Shown one piece after another: positions 45,070 to 54,441 of a stretch of DNA of 64,000 nucleotides. The stretch is from Aureococcus anophagefferens (lineage: Eukaryota > Sar > Pelagophyceae > Pelagomonadales > Pelagomonadaceae). The stretch spans positions 1,509,014-1,573,013 of the forward strand of contig NW_008705562.1 in assembly GCF_000186865.1 (NCBI RefSeq), read 5' to 3'. The position numbers and the translations under genes were made by a program. Positions within the stretch are counted from its first letter, which is position 1. Every line of letters begins with the position of its first letter. The notes under the pieces were generated by a model. That model was not told the DNA's origin and did no database searches. It saw nothing but the letters and a program-made list of their open reading frames with translations.

Positions 45070-46305
45070 ATGTCCAATGAATTCTGGCTCCTGACGGTGC
45101 CCAACGAGGGCCGGACGCCGGAGCAGACCTTCGAGCGCCTGCGGCGCTACACGGACGAGTTCAGCAAGGGCTACCTCGTCCAGATCCCGTCGCTGACCGT
45201 GGGCACTCTCGACAGCCTCATGGCGCTGAGCGACGACATGGAGAAGGTCGACAACAGCATCGAGGTCGCGGTGCGGAAGATCGAGCGCCAGTACGCGGAG
45301 ATCTGCGGCGGCAGCGGGAGGACGCGCGAGCCGCTGCTCATCGACGCCGTGCCCGTGGAGCGCTACCTGCCGTCCTTCGTCTGGGAGCACGCCAAGTACC
45401 CGCACCGGCGCGCGCTGCCGGAGCTCGTGGGGTCGCTGCGGTCGTGCGTCGGCGCCATCGAGGACGAGCTCAAGCACCTGACGATCACGTACGCGGAGAA
45501 GACGCAGAAGCTCGCGAGCCTGAACCGGGGCGCGGCGGCGACCAAGGGCGCCAAGGCGTCGCTGGCGCTGAGCCCGCTCGAGGACGTGCTCCGGCCCGAG
45601 CATCTGGAGGGCGTCGAATTCCTCGACACGGAGTATCTGGTGACCGTCGTCGTGGCGGTGCCCAAGCCCAAGGAGGCCCAGTTCCTCGAGACGTACGCGT
45701 CCATCGCGTCCGACGTCGTGATTTCGGACGGCGCGGCCTGCTCGCCGGCCGTGCCGGGGTCCGCGACGAAGCTCACGGGCGACGCCGAGGCGTGCCTCTA
45801 CGCGGTGACGCTCCTCAAGGGCCGGCGCGCGCCGGGCAAGTTCGAGGGCGACGCCTGGGCGCCGGGCGCCTTCGTCGACTTCGTCCAGGCCTACGCGGCG
45901 GCGGCCAAGGCGCTCCAGTTCCAGCTCCGGCCGTTCTCCTACGACGCGGAGCGCGTCGCGCGGAACGAGTCCGAGCGCAAGGCGCTGGGCGCCGAGGTCG
46001 ACCGCCTCCACGCGTCCATCGTGCGCTGGTGCAAGGCCCACTTCGCCGAGAGCTTCGTCGCCTGGATGCACCTCAAGGTCATCCGCGCGTTCGTCGAGTC
46101 CGTGCTCCGATACGGGCTGCCCGTGGACTTCGTCACCGCGCTCCTGCTGCCCCTGAAATTCCGCGAGCCCCAGCTCCAGGCCGCCCTCGACAAGATGTTC
46201 AGCCACCTCACGCGCGACGACGCCCGCGGCCTCGTCGAGGACGACGAGAAGGTCGGCGAGTACTACCCCTACGTCATCCAGAAGTCCGCCGCGCTCCTCG
46301 CGTAG
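45070..46305 (+). CDS. ATP6V1C: V-type H+-ATPase subunit C
   Basis: 411 residues from the ATG at 45070. The start MSNEFWLLTVPNEGRTPEQT, then VQIPSLTVGTLDSLMALSDD, and the C-terminal FVESVLRYGLPVDFVTALLL plus GEYYPYVIQKSAALLA are strong family signatures. Subunit C (Vma5) links the peripheral stalks to the V1 sector and controls reversible V1-Vo assembly in acidifying endomembranes. It is divergent from XRN2, with 242 bp between starts. The gene has no introns. Confidence 0.93.
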   Translation: MSNEFWLLTVPNEGRTPEQTFERLRRYTDEFSKGYLVQIPSLTVGTLDSLMALSDDMEKVDNSIEVAVRKIERQYAEICGGSGRTREPLLIDAVPVERYLPSFVWEHAKYPHRRALPELVGSLRSCVGAIEDELKHLTITYAEKTQKLASLNRGAAATKGAKASLALSPLEDVLRPEHLEGVEFLDTEYLVTVVVAVPKPKEAQFLETYASIASDVVISDGAACSPAVPGSATKLTGDAEACLYAVTLLKGRRAPGKFEGDAWAPGAFVDFVQAYAAAAKALQFQLRPFSYDAERVARNESERKALGAEVDRLHASIVRWCKAHFAESFVAWMHLKVIRAFVESVLRYGLPVDFVTALLLPLKFREPQLQAALDKMFSHLTRDDARGLVEDDEKVGEYYPYVIQKSAALLA

Positions 46306-46445
46306 CCGCCCCGCGCCGTCTTTGTCTCGCGTAACGCCGAGAGGACCGAATCGGGGGGTGTTGTGGTCCCGAGGGGGGGGCTGTCCATGCAACTTCGGGT
46401 CAAGGTCACAGCATCTTGAATCAAGCGCTCTCAGAGGCATGGAGG

Positions 46446-46506
46446 CTCGCGCCTTGAAAGGCCGCCGCTGAACGACCGCGCCGTTGAACGTCCGCGCCGC
46501 TGAAAC
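46446..46506. repeat. 16-bp tandem repeat upstream of a start codon
   Basis: Three or four imperfect copies of ccgcgccgttgaacgt (46446-46506) end just before the ATG at 46515. Confidence 0.65.
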
Positions 46507-46514
46507 CACACACC

Positions 46515-48267
46515 ATGGCGGGCCACGTGCTCGAGCGGAGCACGGTCAAGGACGTCGCGGACGTCATGATGGGCTACCCGTCGCGGACGTTTACCAAGGT
46601 CGGCGCGCGCTGGCGCGTGTCCTCCGCCGTCGAGCGGCGCGAGCTGCGCTGGGCGCGCTACGGCGCCGTGTCCGGCCGGCGCGCGCTCGACGCGCTCGCC
46701 GCGGGCGCGACGCGCGTCGACGCGGCGCGCGGCTTCGTCGCCGCCGTCGGGGCCGCGGCGGCCGCGCGGGGCCGCGGCGCGGCCGCGCGGTCGGGCGCGT
46801 CGCCCGGCGTCCTCGCCGGCGGCGGCGAGATGTGCGGCGCCTTCGCGGCCTATTGCGACGCCTACGTGCGCGACGTCGAGGGCCTCGCGGCGGACTGGCG
46901 CGACAGGCCGGGCGCGACGCTCGTCGCCTTCGAGGCCGCGTGGGCGCCGACGCTGCGCCGCGGCGCCGCGGTCCGGGATCTGGTCCGGCGCGCCGCGCGC
47001 TACGACGGCGACGCGCTGGACCTCGACGCGACGGCGCCGCGGGCTTTAGAAGCGCTCCACTACGCCGCGGCGGCCCGGGGCGTCGGCGGCGCGCCGGACG
47101 CGGCCGGCGCGTGCCGCGCGTTCCGCGACGTCGCGGAGCCCTACGTCCGCGCGGTCGACGGCGCGCTCCGCGGCGGCGCGNNNNNNNNNNNNNNNNNNNN
47201 NNNNNNNNNNNNNNNNNNNNNNNNNNNNNNNNNNNNNNNNNNNNNNNNNNNNNNNNNNNNNNNNNNNNNNNNNNNNNNNNNNNNNNNNNNNNNNNNNNNN
47301 NNNNNNNNNNNNNNNNNNNNNNNNNNNNNNNNNNNNNNNNNNNNNNNNNNNNNNNNNNNNNNNNNNNNNNNNNNNNNNNNNNNNNNNNNNNNNNNNNNNN
47401 NNNNNNNNNNNNNNNNNNNNNNNNNNNNNNNNNNNNNNNNNNNNNNNNNNNNNNNNNNNNNNNNNNNNNNNNNNNNNNNNNNNNNNNNNNNNNNNNNNNN
47501 NNNNNNNNNNNNNNNNGCCGCGCGTGCTGCGCGCGTTCGACGCGGCCGCGCGCGCCTACGACGGCGCGGACGCGCCGTTCGACGGCGCCGCCGCCGCGGC
47601 GCGGCTCTGCGCGCGCCACGACGCCACGTTCTCCGACCGCGACGGGGCCCGCGACGACGGCGAAACGGCGCGGCGCGTCGGCGGCCACCTCGAGCGGGGC
47701 GACGAGGCGCCCGCCGTCGAGACCGCGGCGAACTTCGCGGCGGCCGCGCGGCGGTCCGCGGCGCGCGCGGCCGCGTTCCTCGCGGGCCGCCGCCAGAGCG
47801 GCGCCGCGCGGCGCTGCGCCGCGGGCCTCGCCGTCGACGTCCGCGCGGCCGCGGCGGCCCACGTCGCGCGCGCGCTCGAGAAGCACGTCGCGACGGACCT
47901 CGGCGCCGCGCGCCTCGACCTCCGCGCGGCGCTGAGCGGCGCCGTCGACGAGGACGACGCGGCCGCGCGGCGCCGCGCCTACGTCTTCGACGAGGACCGG
48001 CCGAGCCTCGCGACGGCCGCGCTGCTCAACGAGCCGCTCCGCTCGGGCGTCGGCGCGCCCCTCGAGCGCGCGCTCGAGGACGCGGACCGCTTCTTCGACG
48101 GCGACGTCGCCGCGTTCCCGCCCTTCAAGGCCGCCGTGACGCGGGCCGTCGCGAACCTCGCCGCGGCCCTCGACTCGGACCCCCGGTCCCCGTCCCTCCG
48201 GGGCCTCCTCGCGGACCTCGACTGGGACGGCCGCTTCTTCGTCGAGGAGCCGCCGCGGCTAAGTTAG
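46515..48267 (+). CDS. Ala/Arg-rich protein split by assembly gap, possibly a gamma-tubulin complex component
   Basis: The left part (222 codons) starts MAGHVLERSTVKDVADVMMG, and the right part (from 47524, about 247 codons) ends DLDWDGRFFVEEPPRLS. The two parts lie in different frames across 336 N, so the true gap length differs from 336 by a non-multiple of three. Helical content, the N-terminal EMCGAFAAYCDAYVRDVEGL segment and the C-terminal LLADLDWDGRFF (compare the L-x-FN-x-Y end of GCP proteins) suggest a GCP5/6-like subunit of the gamma-tubulin complex. This is a weak resemblance only; the diagnostic region may lie in the gap. Confidence 0.45.
47181..47516. other. Assembly gap (336 N)
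   Basis: Undetermined bases inside a coding region. Flanking frames do not agree over 336 bases, so the stated size is an estimate. Confidence 0.99.
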
Positions 48268-48326
48268 TCGAGCCCTGATACAAGTCGTGCGATGTGTTAG
48301 GCGGCCGCCGTGGGCGTGCGGCGTCC

Positions 48327-49385
48327 CTAGTGCTTCTTGTTCATGGCCTCGGCGAGGATGCCGGCGGAGGCGAGGCAGACGCCGGACCAGCCCTGGAGGT
48401 TGAGGGAGTGGCCCTTGAGGACGATGGAGAGGAGGACGGAGAAGATCTTGCGCGTCGTCGTGACGGTCGTGCACACCAGGGGATCGAAGTGCGCGATGGT
48501 AAAGAAGATGAACGACTGGCCGATGGCGGAGCAGGCGCCGAAGCGGAGGATCTTGGCCCAGATCTCCGGGTTCTCGAGGCAGAACGCGAGGCCGCGGCTG
48601 ACCTCGCCGCGCGTCAAGGCGAAGGCCGCGGCCGTCGCGAGCATGTAGGCGTTGGTCCAGAACATGTAGTCGTAGGGCTTGGGCTTGATGCCCCGCGCCG
48701 CCGTCGCCGTCTTGACGCGCTTCTGGATGCCGCCGGTGACGCCGTCGAAGACCAAGGACGACGCGATGAACGCGAAGCCGAGCGCGGAGGACGCGGCGCC
48801 GGCGCCCTTCTTCTTCGACAACGAGACGACGGCCGTGCCGGCGACGATCATGGCGACCTGGGCGTACTGGCGCAGGCTGTACGTCGCGCCCCCCAACAAC
48901 AGCGACCCCGCCATGACCGGCACCATCTTGCCGCTCTTCGCGAGCGTCGCCACGGGGAAGCTCACGCCGTTGGCCAAAGCCGCGTTCGTGCAGTACTTGG
49001 CGAGCACCTGCGACGCGCCGCTCAGGGCGAAGAGCTTCTGGGGCAGGCCCTTGGTGCCGCTCGTCGCCACGAGGCCGCCGAAGCCGACGGCGACGTTGCA
49101 CAGCGCCTCGAGCACCTGGAGGAACCAGACCTCCTTGAACTTGCCGCCGTCGGCGCTCACGTAGCGGAACACGTCCTCCTGGAGCGACCCGTAGTAGAGG
49201 AAGGCCGCGTAGATGCCGCCGGCGCCGAAGAGCAGCTTCAGCGTCTCCGTCGGCGGCGCCGCGACGGCGGCGCCGCCCGTGACGGCCGTGGCCTTGCGCG
49301 GCGCGAGGGACGAGGCCTTGGGCGTCGGCGCGAGCTTGCCATTGGCGGCGAGCGCGGTGCACGCGAGGACGGCGAGGCGGAACAT
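48327..49385 (-). CDS. Nucleotide-sugar transporter of the SLC35B/UAA family
   Basis: 352 residues from the ATG at 49385, beginning with a hydrophobic signal (MFRLAVLACTALAANG). About ten membrane segments. Family features include ATLAKSGKMVPVMAGSLLLG (the K...KM.PVM.GG signature of UAA transporters) and TTTRKIFSVLLSIVLKGHSL followed by LQGWSGVCLASAGIL near the C-terminus. The closest functional type is the ER SLC35B1-like carrier that exchanges UDP-sugars or ATP. The Lys-rich C-terminus (MNKKH) may help ER retention. This carrier would supply the luminal glycosyltransferases encoded elsewhere in the window. Confidence 0.85.
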   Translation of the reverse strand: MFRLAVLACTALAANGKLAPTPKASSLAPRKATAVTGGAAVAAPPTETLKLLFGAGGIYAAFLYYGSLQEDVFRYVSADGGKFKEVWFLQVLEALCNVAVGFGGLVATSGTKGLPQKLFALSGASQVLAKYCTNAALANGVSFPVATLAKSGKMVPVMAGSLLLGGATYSLRQYAQVAMIVAGTAVVSLSKKKGAGAASSALGFAFIASSLVFDGVTGGIQKRVKTATAARGIKPKPYDYMFWTNAYMLATAAAFALTRGEVSRGLAFCLENPEIWAKILRFGACSAIGQSFIFFTIAHFDPLVCTTVTTTRKIFSVLLSIVLKGHSLNLQGWSGVCLASAGILAEAMNKKH

Positions 49386-49546
49386 GCTCTTCAGCCGGCG
49401 ATCTCGATGGCTGCTGGGGCTCAACATCAAGGAATCAATGCGGCATCATCGGCATCGCGGACGTTGTGGCTCTTCGCCTCGCGCTGGTGCCAGTGGTGGC
49501 CTTGCTGCGCCGTGGCAACAGCGCGAGCCACGCCAGCACAGCAGCG

Positions 49547-50911
49547 ATGGACCGCTCCGTGGACCTCTACATCAACTACGTCGGCGAGCCCGAGCTGACG
49601 CTGAAGATGACGCTCAAGCTGGCCAAGTGGGGCCCCAGGCCCTGCGGCGCGCTCGTCGCCGCCTTCGCCAAGTCGGCGCGCGGCAAGGTCGGCGAGCTGG
49701 ACGCGGCGACGCTGGCCATCGAGCGGGACGGCGCCGCCGTCGCGCCGGCGACGCCCGTCGCCGACCTCGTGCGGTCGGCGAAGGCGCTCCACGTCGTGCT
49801 GCGACCCGCGGCGCCGCCGGCGGCCGCGAAGGCGCCGCGGCGGCGGCGGCTCGCGCCGGAGCCGGCGCCGGTGAAGGTCGCCCTCATCTGCCAGCTCAAG
49901 GACGCGTCCGTGCGGCTCAAGTCCTTCCTCGACTACCACCTCGCGCTCGGCTTCCGGCGGATCTATCTCTATTTCGACGACCCGTCCGAGGCGGACGACG
50001 TCGAGTTCGCCGAGTCCTACGGCGGCGACCGCGTCGACGTGCGCGTGCGCGACGCGGCCCTGCTGCGCGAGTGGGCGGCGCTCCGGGGCTGGGACCGCCT
50101 GAAAAAGTTCGCGGGCGGCGACGTGCAGGTGCGCCAGATGCTCAACGCGCTGCACTGCCTCGCGCGGGCGAAGGCCGACGGCATGGACTGGCTGCTGCAC
50201 GTCGACAGCGACGAGCTCTTCCACCCGGGCCCCGGCGAAACGTCCATTTTGCCCCACTTCCGCTACCTCCAGGACTCGGGGTGCCAGCTCTTTACGTACT
50301 ACAACTTCGAGTCCGTGCCGCGGACGCCGCTCGAGGGCGGCGAGCGCGACTGCTTCCGGACGGTCACTGTTTTCAAGCGGTCGCGGTGCCTCACGCCGGC
50401 GACGGCCGCCGCGGACAAATGTTTGGAATTTTGGAAGTCGCGGTCGCCGATGAAGGACCTCTTCCTCTTCTACCAGAACGGCAAGTCGGCCGTGCGCTGC
50501 GACTGCGACGCCGTGCCCGTCTCCGTCCACGTCTGGTCGCCCGTCGACAAGCGCCTCCTCCACGCCCTGGGGCGCACGAACGACCACCGGAACCAGGGCA
50601 TCGACTACGACGGCTCCGTGCAGTGCCGCGTGCTCCACTTCGCGTGCACGGACCCGAAAATGCTCTGGCGCAAGTACGACACGCTCGGCGACTTCCCCAA
50701 CGCCTGCGTCGCCGACACGGTCGAGCACGAGAAGCTCATGTTCCACTGCGTCTGCCGCGACGCGTACGTGAAGCACCGCGGCGACGACGACCGCGGCGAG
50801 GCCGCGCTCGCCGACCTCTTCCGCCGCTCCGTCGCCCTCGACGACGACGACGAGATCGAGGCGCAGATCGCCGCGGGCGTGCTGGAGCGCGTCGACTTTA
50901 TCCCATTTTGA
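49547..50911 (+). CDS. GT92/DUF23-like glycosyltransferase
   Basis: 454 residues from the ATG at 49547. The first 110 residues look like an unrecognised beta-rich domain (VDLYINYVGEPELTLKMTLK) plus a basic linker. The catalytic-type domain starts KVALICQLKDASVRLKSFLD, then YHLALGFRRIYLYFDDPSE. The key acidic motif is WLLHVDSDELFHP (DSD, about residue 220). Cys residues and HFACTDPKMLWRKYDTLGDF follow. This order matches GT92/GT2-related transferases that act in the secretory pathway, but I see no signal peptide in this model. An upstream in-frame stretch to 49466 lacks an ATG. The stop is only 7 bp before the target duplication of the 914-bp element. Confidence 0.75.
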   Translation: MDRSVDLYINYVGEPELTLKMTLKLAKWGPRPCGALVAAFAKSARGKVGELDAATLAIERDGAAVAPATPVADLVRSAKALHVVLRPAAPPAAAKAPRRRRLAPEPAPVKVALICQLKDASVRLKSFLDYHLALGFRRIYLYFDDPSEADDVEFAESYGGDRVDVRVRDAALLREWAALRGWDRLKKFAGGDVQVRQMLNALHCLARAKADGMDWLLHVDSDELFHPGPGETSILPHFRYLQDSGCQLFTYYNFESVPRTPLEGGERDCFRTVTVFKRSRCLTPATAAADKCLEFWKSRSPMKDLFLFYQNGKSAVRCDCDAVPVSVHVWSPVDKRLLHALGRTNDHRNQGIDYDGSVQCRVLHFACTDPKMLWRKYDTLGDFPNACVADTVEHEKLMFHCVCRDAYVKHRGDDDRGEAALADLFRRSVALDDDDEIEAQIAAGVLERVDFIPF

Positions 50912-50926
50912 GCCGCATGTTGCAGT

Positions 50927-51439
50927 TTGAGGGGGGGAATTGGCCAAATTGGCCGGATTGGCCGCGTCGGACGTACGCCGTCGGACGGCAGCCAACCGCG
51001 ATCGGACGATCGGACGAAGAGCCAACCGCGATCGGACAAGGACGAGGCCATTGGACGAACCCGCGGCCATTGGACGCGACCCCCGGCCATTGGACGTAAA
51101 AGACATCCATTGGCTACGATCTCGCGACGTTGTGGGCAGCGTCTGGGGCAGCCCGCTCGCGAGCGGCGACGGCCCGGAGCGCGTCGATTCCATGGGAGTG
51201 GCCAACGCCGCCCTCCCACCCGCCCAAGACCTCGACGCCGATGAACCAGAACTTCCGATCCGCGGACTGCCGCCGTTCTGCAGACATCGATCACTGCGAC
51301 TGCGGCGCGCGTCCCCACCCGATTTTTGCAGCTCCGGATTTATACGCCTTCACAGGACATGGGAACAACACATCATCTCTGTGCGGTCGCCCTACGGCTG
51401 ACTTGGGTTCGAATTTCTCCCACGCGCGCGACGACGACG

Positions 51440-51483
<44 letters not shown>

Positions 51484-51840
51484 CGACCGACCGACCGACC
51501 GACCCCCAAAAGTAGGTTGCAAGGGCTTCGCCGGGGACCCGAAGGGACTCGCCCGGCACCTCCCCTAAGCCCCAATATTTTTTTTTTTTAATTTTACCCC
51601 CCGTACCTTGGCGCTCGAGACGGCCTCTCCGGCTGGTAGTCCTCGTACTAAGCCCGCGACGCCGCGCACCGTCGGTTTTTACGCGTCGGCCAGATCGGCG
51701 CGATCGGACGATCGGACGATCGGCCAGATCGGACGATCGGACGAAGCCCATCGGACGCACGGCCAATCGCCGTTGGACGTGGCCAATGGGATTCGGCCAA
51801 CGCGGCCAATCCGGCCAATTTGGCCAATTCCCCCCCTCAA
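50927..51840. mobile_element. 914-bp inverted-repeat DNA element with 8-bp target duplication
   Basis: The left end TTGAGGGGGGGAATTGGCCA and the right end (its reverse complement) agree perfectly over 41 bp. The element is flanked by the exact 8-mer GTTGCAGT at 50919-50926 and 51841-51848. Subterminal regions hold short repeats in opposite orientation: ATTGGCC units at 9-bp spacing, CGATCGGA units and CCATTGGACG units. The centre has (GAC)n, (GGC)14 and (GACC)n microsatellites and T-runs. No open frame resembles a transposase, so it is a non-autonomous (MITE-like) DNA transposon. It sits between the stop codon of one gene and the start of the next. The 8-bp duplication equals that of the introners, but the termini differ. 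Confidence 0.88.
51430..51504. repeat. Compound microsatellite
   Basis: (GAC)4 runs into (GGC)14 and then (GACC)n within the 914-bp element. Confidence 0.95.
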
Positions 51841-51883
51841 GTTGCAGTCGTAGTGCAGGCTTCTTGAATTTCCGAGGGCGACG

Positions 51884-52912
51884 ATGATGAGACCACTCCT
51901 CGTCACTCGTTGCAGCAGCAGACTGAACGCAATGGCGCGCCTTATGACGGGCGCGGCGAAGCAGACGCAGAACCTCGTCACTCGTCGCGCCGCGCGCCAG
52001 CTGACGGGCACGGCGAAGCAGACGCAGAGCCTCGTGAAGCACTTGACGGTGCGCGAGGTCGCCGCCGGCCGGTTCCAGGGCAACAGCGTGGAGCTGGGCT
52101 GGGGCCGCGTCTACGGCGGCCAGACCATGTCCCAGGCCCTCGACGCGGCGCACCGCACGGCGCCGGGCCGCGTCGTCCACAGTTTCCAAGCCTACTTCTA
52201 CCGGCCGGGCCGCACGGACGAGCCCATGGATTTTTCCGTCGAGGCGCTCAGCGACGGCCGCGCGCTCGCGTGCCGCCGCGTGACGGCGTCGCAGAAAGGC
52301 GTCGACATCTTTTCCATGCTCTGCAGCCTGCAGAGCGCGTCCGCCGCGCCGGCGCGGCCGCTCGAGCACCAGCGGCCGCTCACGGCGCCGGCGCCGGACG
52401 ACTGGCGGCCCGAGGCCGTGCCGACGCTCCAGGAGCGCATGCGGCCGCACGAGGCGCTGTTGCCGACGCCGCTGCGGAAGATCTACCTCAACGACGCCTC
52501 GCCCTTCGTGCTGCGCCAGCGCGACTTCACGGCGCCGTCGGAGACGGGCGCGTCGGAGCCGGCGACGAGCTCGTACCTCAAGCTCGCGGCGCCCGTCGGC
52601 GACGACGCGGCGCTCCACGCGCGGCTGCTGGCCTACATCTCGGACTGGGGCTTCATCTCCACGGCCCTACGTCCCCACGAGGGCATCAGCAACTACGCGC
52701 GCGGCGTCCAGCTCGCGACGATCTCCCACGGCGTCACGTACCACCGCGCGGACCTCCTCCGGCTCGACGAGGACTACGTCCTCGTGCGCCACCGGTCGCC
52801 GTCGGCGTCCCAGGGCCGCGGCTTCGTCGTGGCCGAGTTCTTCGCGCGGGACGGCACGCTCCTCGCGTCCGCGCAGCAGGAGGGCGTCGTCCGCGTGCTC
52901 ATGGATAAGTAG
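51884..52912 (+). CDS. Acyl-CoA thioesterase II (TesB/ACOT8-like)
   Basis: 342 residues. A basic Ser/Arg-rich N-terminus (about 45 residues, with a tandem LVTR/AKQTQ unit) could be an organellar targeting peptide. The double-hotdog enzyme follows: first half FQGNSVELGWGRVYGGQTMS (about 62-81), then HSFQAYFYRPGRTDEPMDFS; second half with LLAYISDWGFISTALRPHEG and the C-terminal LLRLDEDYVLVRHRSPSASQ and GRGFVVAEFFARDGTLLAS. The family hydrolyses acyl-CoA to free acid and CoA, usually in peroxisomes or mitochondria. No SKL-type C-terminus is present (ends LMDK). The start lies 36 bp after the right target duplication of the 914-bp element. Confidence 0.88.
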   Translation: MMRPLLVTRCSSRLNAMARLMTGAAKQTQNLVTRRAARQLTGTAKQTQSLVKHLTVREVAAGRFQGNSVELGWGRVYGGQTMSQALDAAHRTAPGRVVHSFQAYFYRPGRTDEPMDFSVEALSDGRALACRRVTASQKGVDIFSMLCSLQSASAAPARPLEHQRPLTAPAPDDWRPEAVPTLQERMRPHEALLPTPLRKIYLNDASPFVLRQRDFTAPSETGASEPATSSYLKLAAPVGDDAALHARLLAYISDWGFISTALRPHEGISNYARGVQLATISHGVTYHRADLLRLDEDYVLVRHRSPSASQGRGFVVAEFFARDGTLLASAQQEGVVRVLMDK

Positions 52913-52969
52913 CGCGTTTTTTTCAAACGAGAGCGACCTCTACAAAAAAAGAAGGGGGGGGCACCAAGC

Positions 52970-54313
52970 TCACTCCCCGGTGTGCTTGAAGCGGTTGTCG
53001 CTGCTGATGAGCTCGACGAAGCTCTTGTGGTCGCCGATGGTGACGGACGTGCCCGTCTCCGCGGCGCCGTCGTCGGCGGGCCGCGGCACGAAGCCCGGGA
53101 AGGGGCACTGCTTCGCGAGGGCCGCGTCGGCGGCGGCCTTCTCGTCGCCGCGCTGCTGGTCCGCGAGGCGGTCGAACTCCTCGCGGCCCGCGTCCGTCTT
53201 GAGCGACGCCAAGAGGCCGCTGAGCAGGCCCTCGAGCTGCGCCTCCTGCGCCGGGTCGCCGGTGATCGGCGGCCGCGGCGCCGCCGGTGCCGCGGCGTCG
53301 TCGACCTCGTCGAGCATCTTGCACAGGCCCTTGAGCGAGCTCGCGAGCTCGAGCTGCGCGACCATGCCCGCCATCGGGTCCGCCGCGGGCGCGGGCGCGG
53401 CCTCGAAGGCCGCGGAGCCGCCGCCGCGGCCGGCGACGAAGGCGTTCGTCGTCGGCGCCGAGAGGCTCACGGTCGTCTTCGGCTTCGGGGCGCCCATGGT
53501 CACGCCGGTCGCGCCGTCGAACGACAGCTGCATCGTCGCCGCTCGCGTCTTCCGGTCGCAGTCGAAGACGGTCACGAGGGGCCCCCGCTGGGCGTAGCCC
53601 CGCCGCTCGAGCGCCAATCGGTCGCCGGCGCGCCACTCGGGCACCTCGACGCAGCAGGCGCCGCAGCCGTTCGCGCGCGCCGCCGACTCCGCGGTCCGGA
53701 GCGCGGCCTCGGCGACGTCGGCCGCGTCGTCGCGCGAGACGTCGCCGGCGACGGCGAGGTGCTCGAAGAGGGCGACGCGGCCCGACGTCGCCGCGCCGAC
53801 GTAGGACACGCGGACGCAGGCGAGGACGGCCTCGCCGACGACGGACTCGACGACGACCCACTGGCCGCCCGGCGACGCGAGCTGCCGCGCGACGCCCGCC
53901 TCCGTGACCGTCGGCCCGGGGCCGCTGCGGAAGGCGTCCGGGCCGGCGAAGTCGCCCGCGTAGTGGGCGTTGACGACGGCGCAGATGTCCGCCGCGTCCT
54001 CCGGGTCGCACGCGACGCGCACGTCCCAGCCCCGCTTGCTCCCGAGGCCGCGCCGGCTCTGGAACCGCGGCACCGTGTCGTCGACCATGGACGGCACCGC
54101 GTCGTCGCCCAGCGACGTCAGAGGCGCCGTGAAGGTCGCGTCGCTCAGGGACAGCTTCGTCTTCGGCGGCGGCGGCGGCGGCGGCGGCGCGACGCCGTAG
54201 GCCTTGGCGGCGAGGAGCTCCGCCTTTTTCGCCCGGAACTCGGCCTCCGTGAGGATGCCCTCGTCGTAGAGGGCCTTCGTGTCGCGGAGCGCCTGCACGC
54301 GGGCCGGCTCCAT
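52970..54313 (-). CDS. SHOCT-domain protein with GNAT-like acetyltransferase domain
   Basis: 447 residues. Residues about 7-36 (ALRDTKALYDEGILTEAEFR) are a SHOCT motif, a short helix-turn-helix usually fused to other domains. A poly-Pro linker follows. Residues about 95-260 look like a GNAT fold: DVRVACDPEDAADICAVVNA, then GQWVVVESVVGEAVLACVRV, LFEHLAVAGDVSRDDAADVA, and EVPEWRAGDRLALERRGYAQ near the usual end. The acetyl-CoA loop (R/Q-x-x-G-x-G/A) is not clear, so activity is uncertain. The C-terminal third is Ala/Pro-rich and helical. It is divergent from the SNARE gene, with 128 bp between starts. Confidence 0.65.
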   Translation of the reverse strand: MEPARVQALRDTKALYDEGILTEAEFRAKKAELLAAKAYGVAPPPPPPPPKTKLSLSDATFTAPLTSLGDDAVPSMVDDTVPRFQSRRGLGSKRGWDVRVACDPEDAADICAVVNAHYAGDFAGPDAFRSGPGPTVTEAGVARQLASPGGQWVVVESVVGEAVLACVRVSYVGAATSGRVALFEHLAVAGDVSRDDAADVAEAALRTAESAARANGCGACCVEVPEWRAGDRLALERRGYAQRGPLVTVFDCDRKTRAATMQLSFDGATGVTMGAPKPKTTVSLSAPTTNAFVAGRGGGSAAFEAAPAPAADPMAGMVAQLELASSLKGLCKMLDEVDDAAAPAAPRPPITGDPAQEAQLEGLLSGLLASLKTDAGREEFDRLADQQRGDEKAAADAALAKQCPFPGFVPRPADDGAAETGTSVTIGDHKSFVELISSDNRFKHTGE

Positions 54314-54441
54314 GGCGGCGCGAGGCGTCGAAGCGCGCGAAGCAGGTGAGCTGCCACAAGCCGAGCCGGGCAGGACGATGGTGATCTTGACGGTGCCGAC
54401 GACGTTGCCTTGGCGGCCACCACCGCCGCGCGCGCCGCAAG

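Noticed and set aside
51400..51420. tRNA-like T-loop gggttcgaat
   Set aside because: No acceptor stem, anticodon arm or B-box spacing around it; it lies within a microsatellite-rich transposon.
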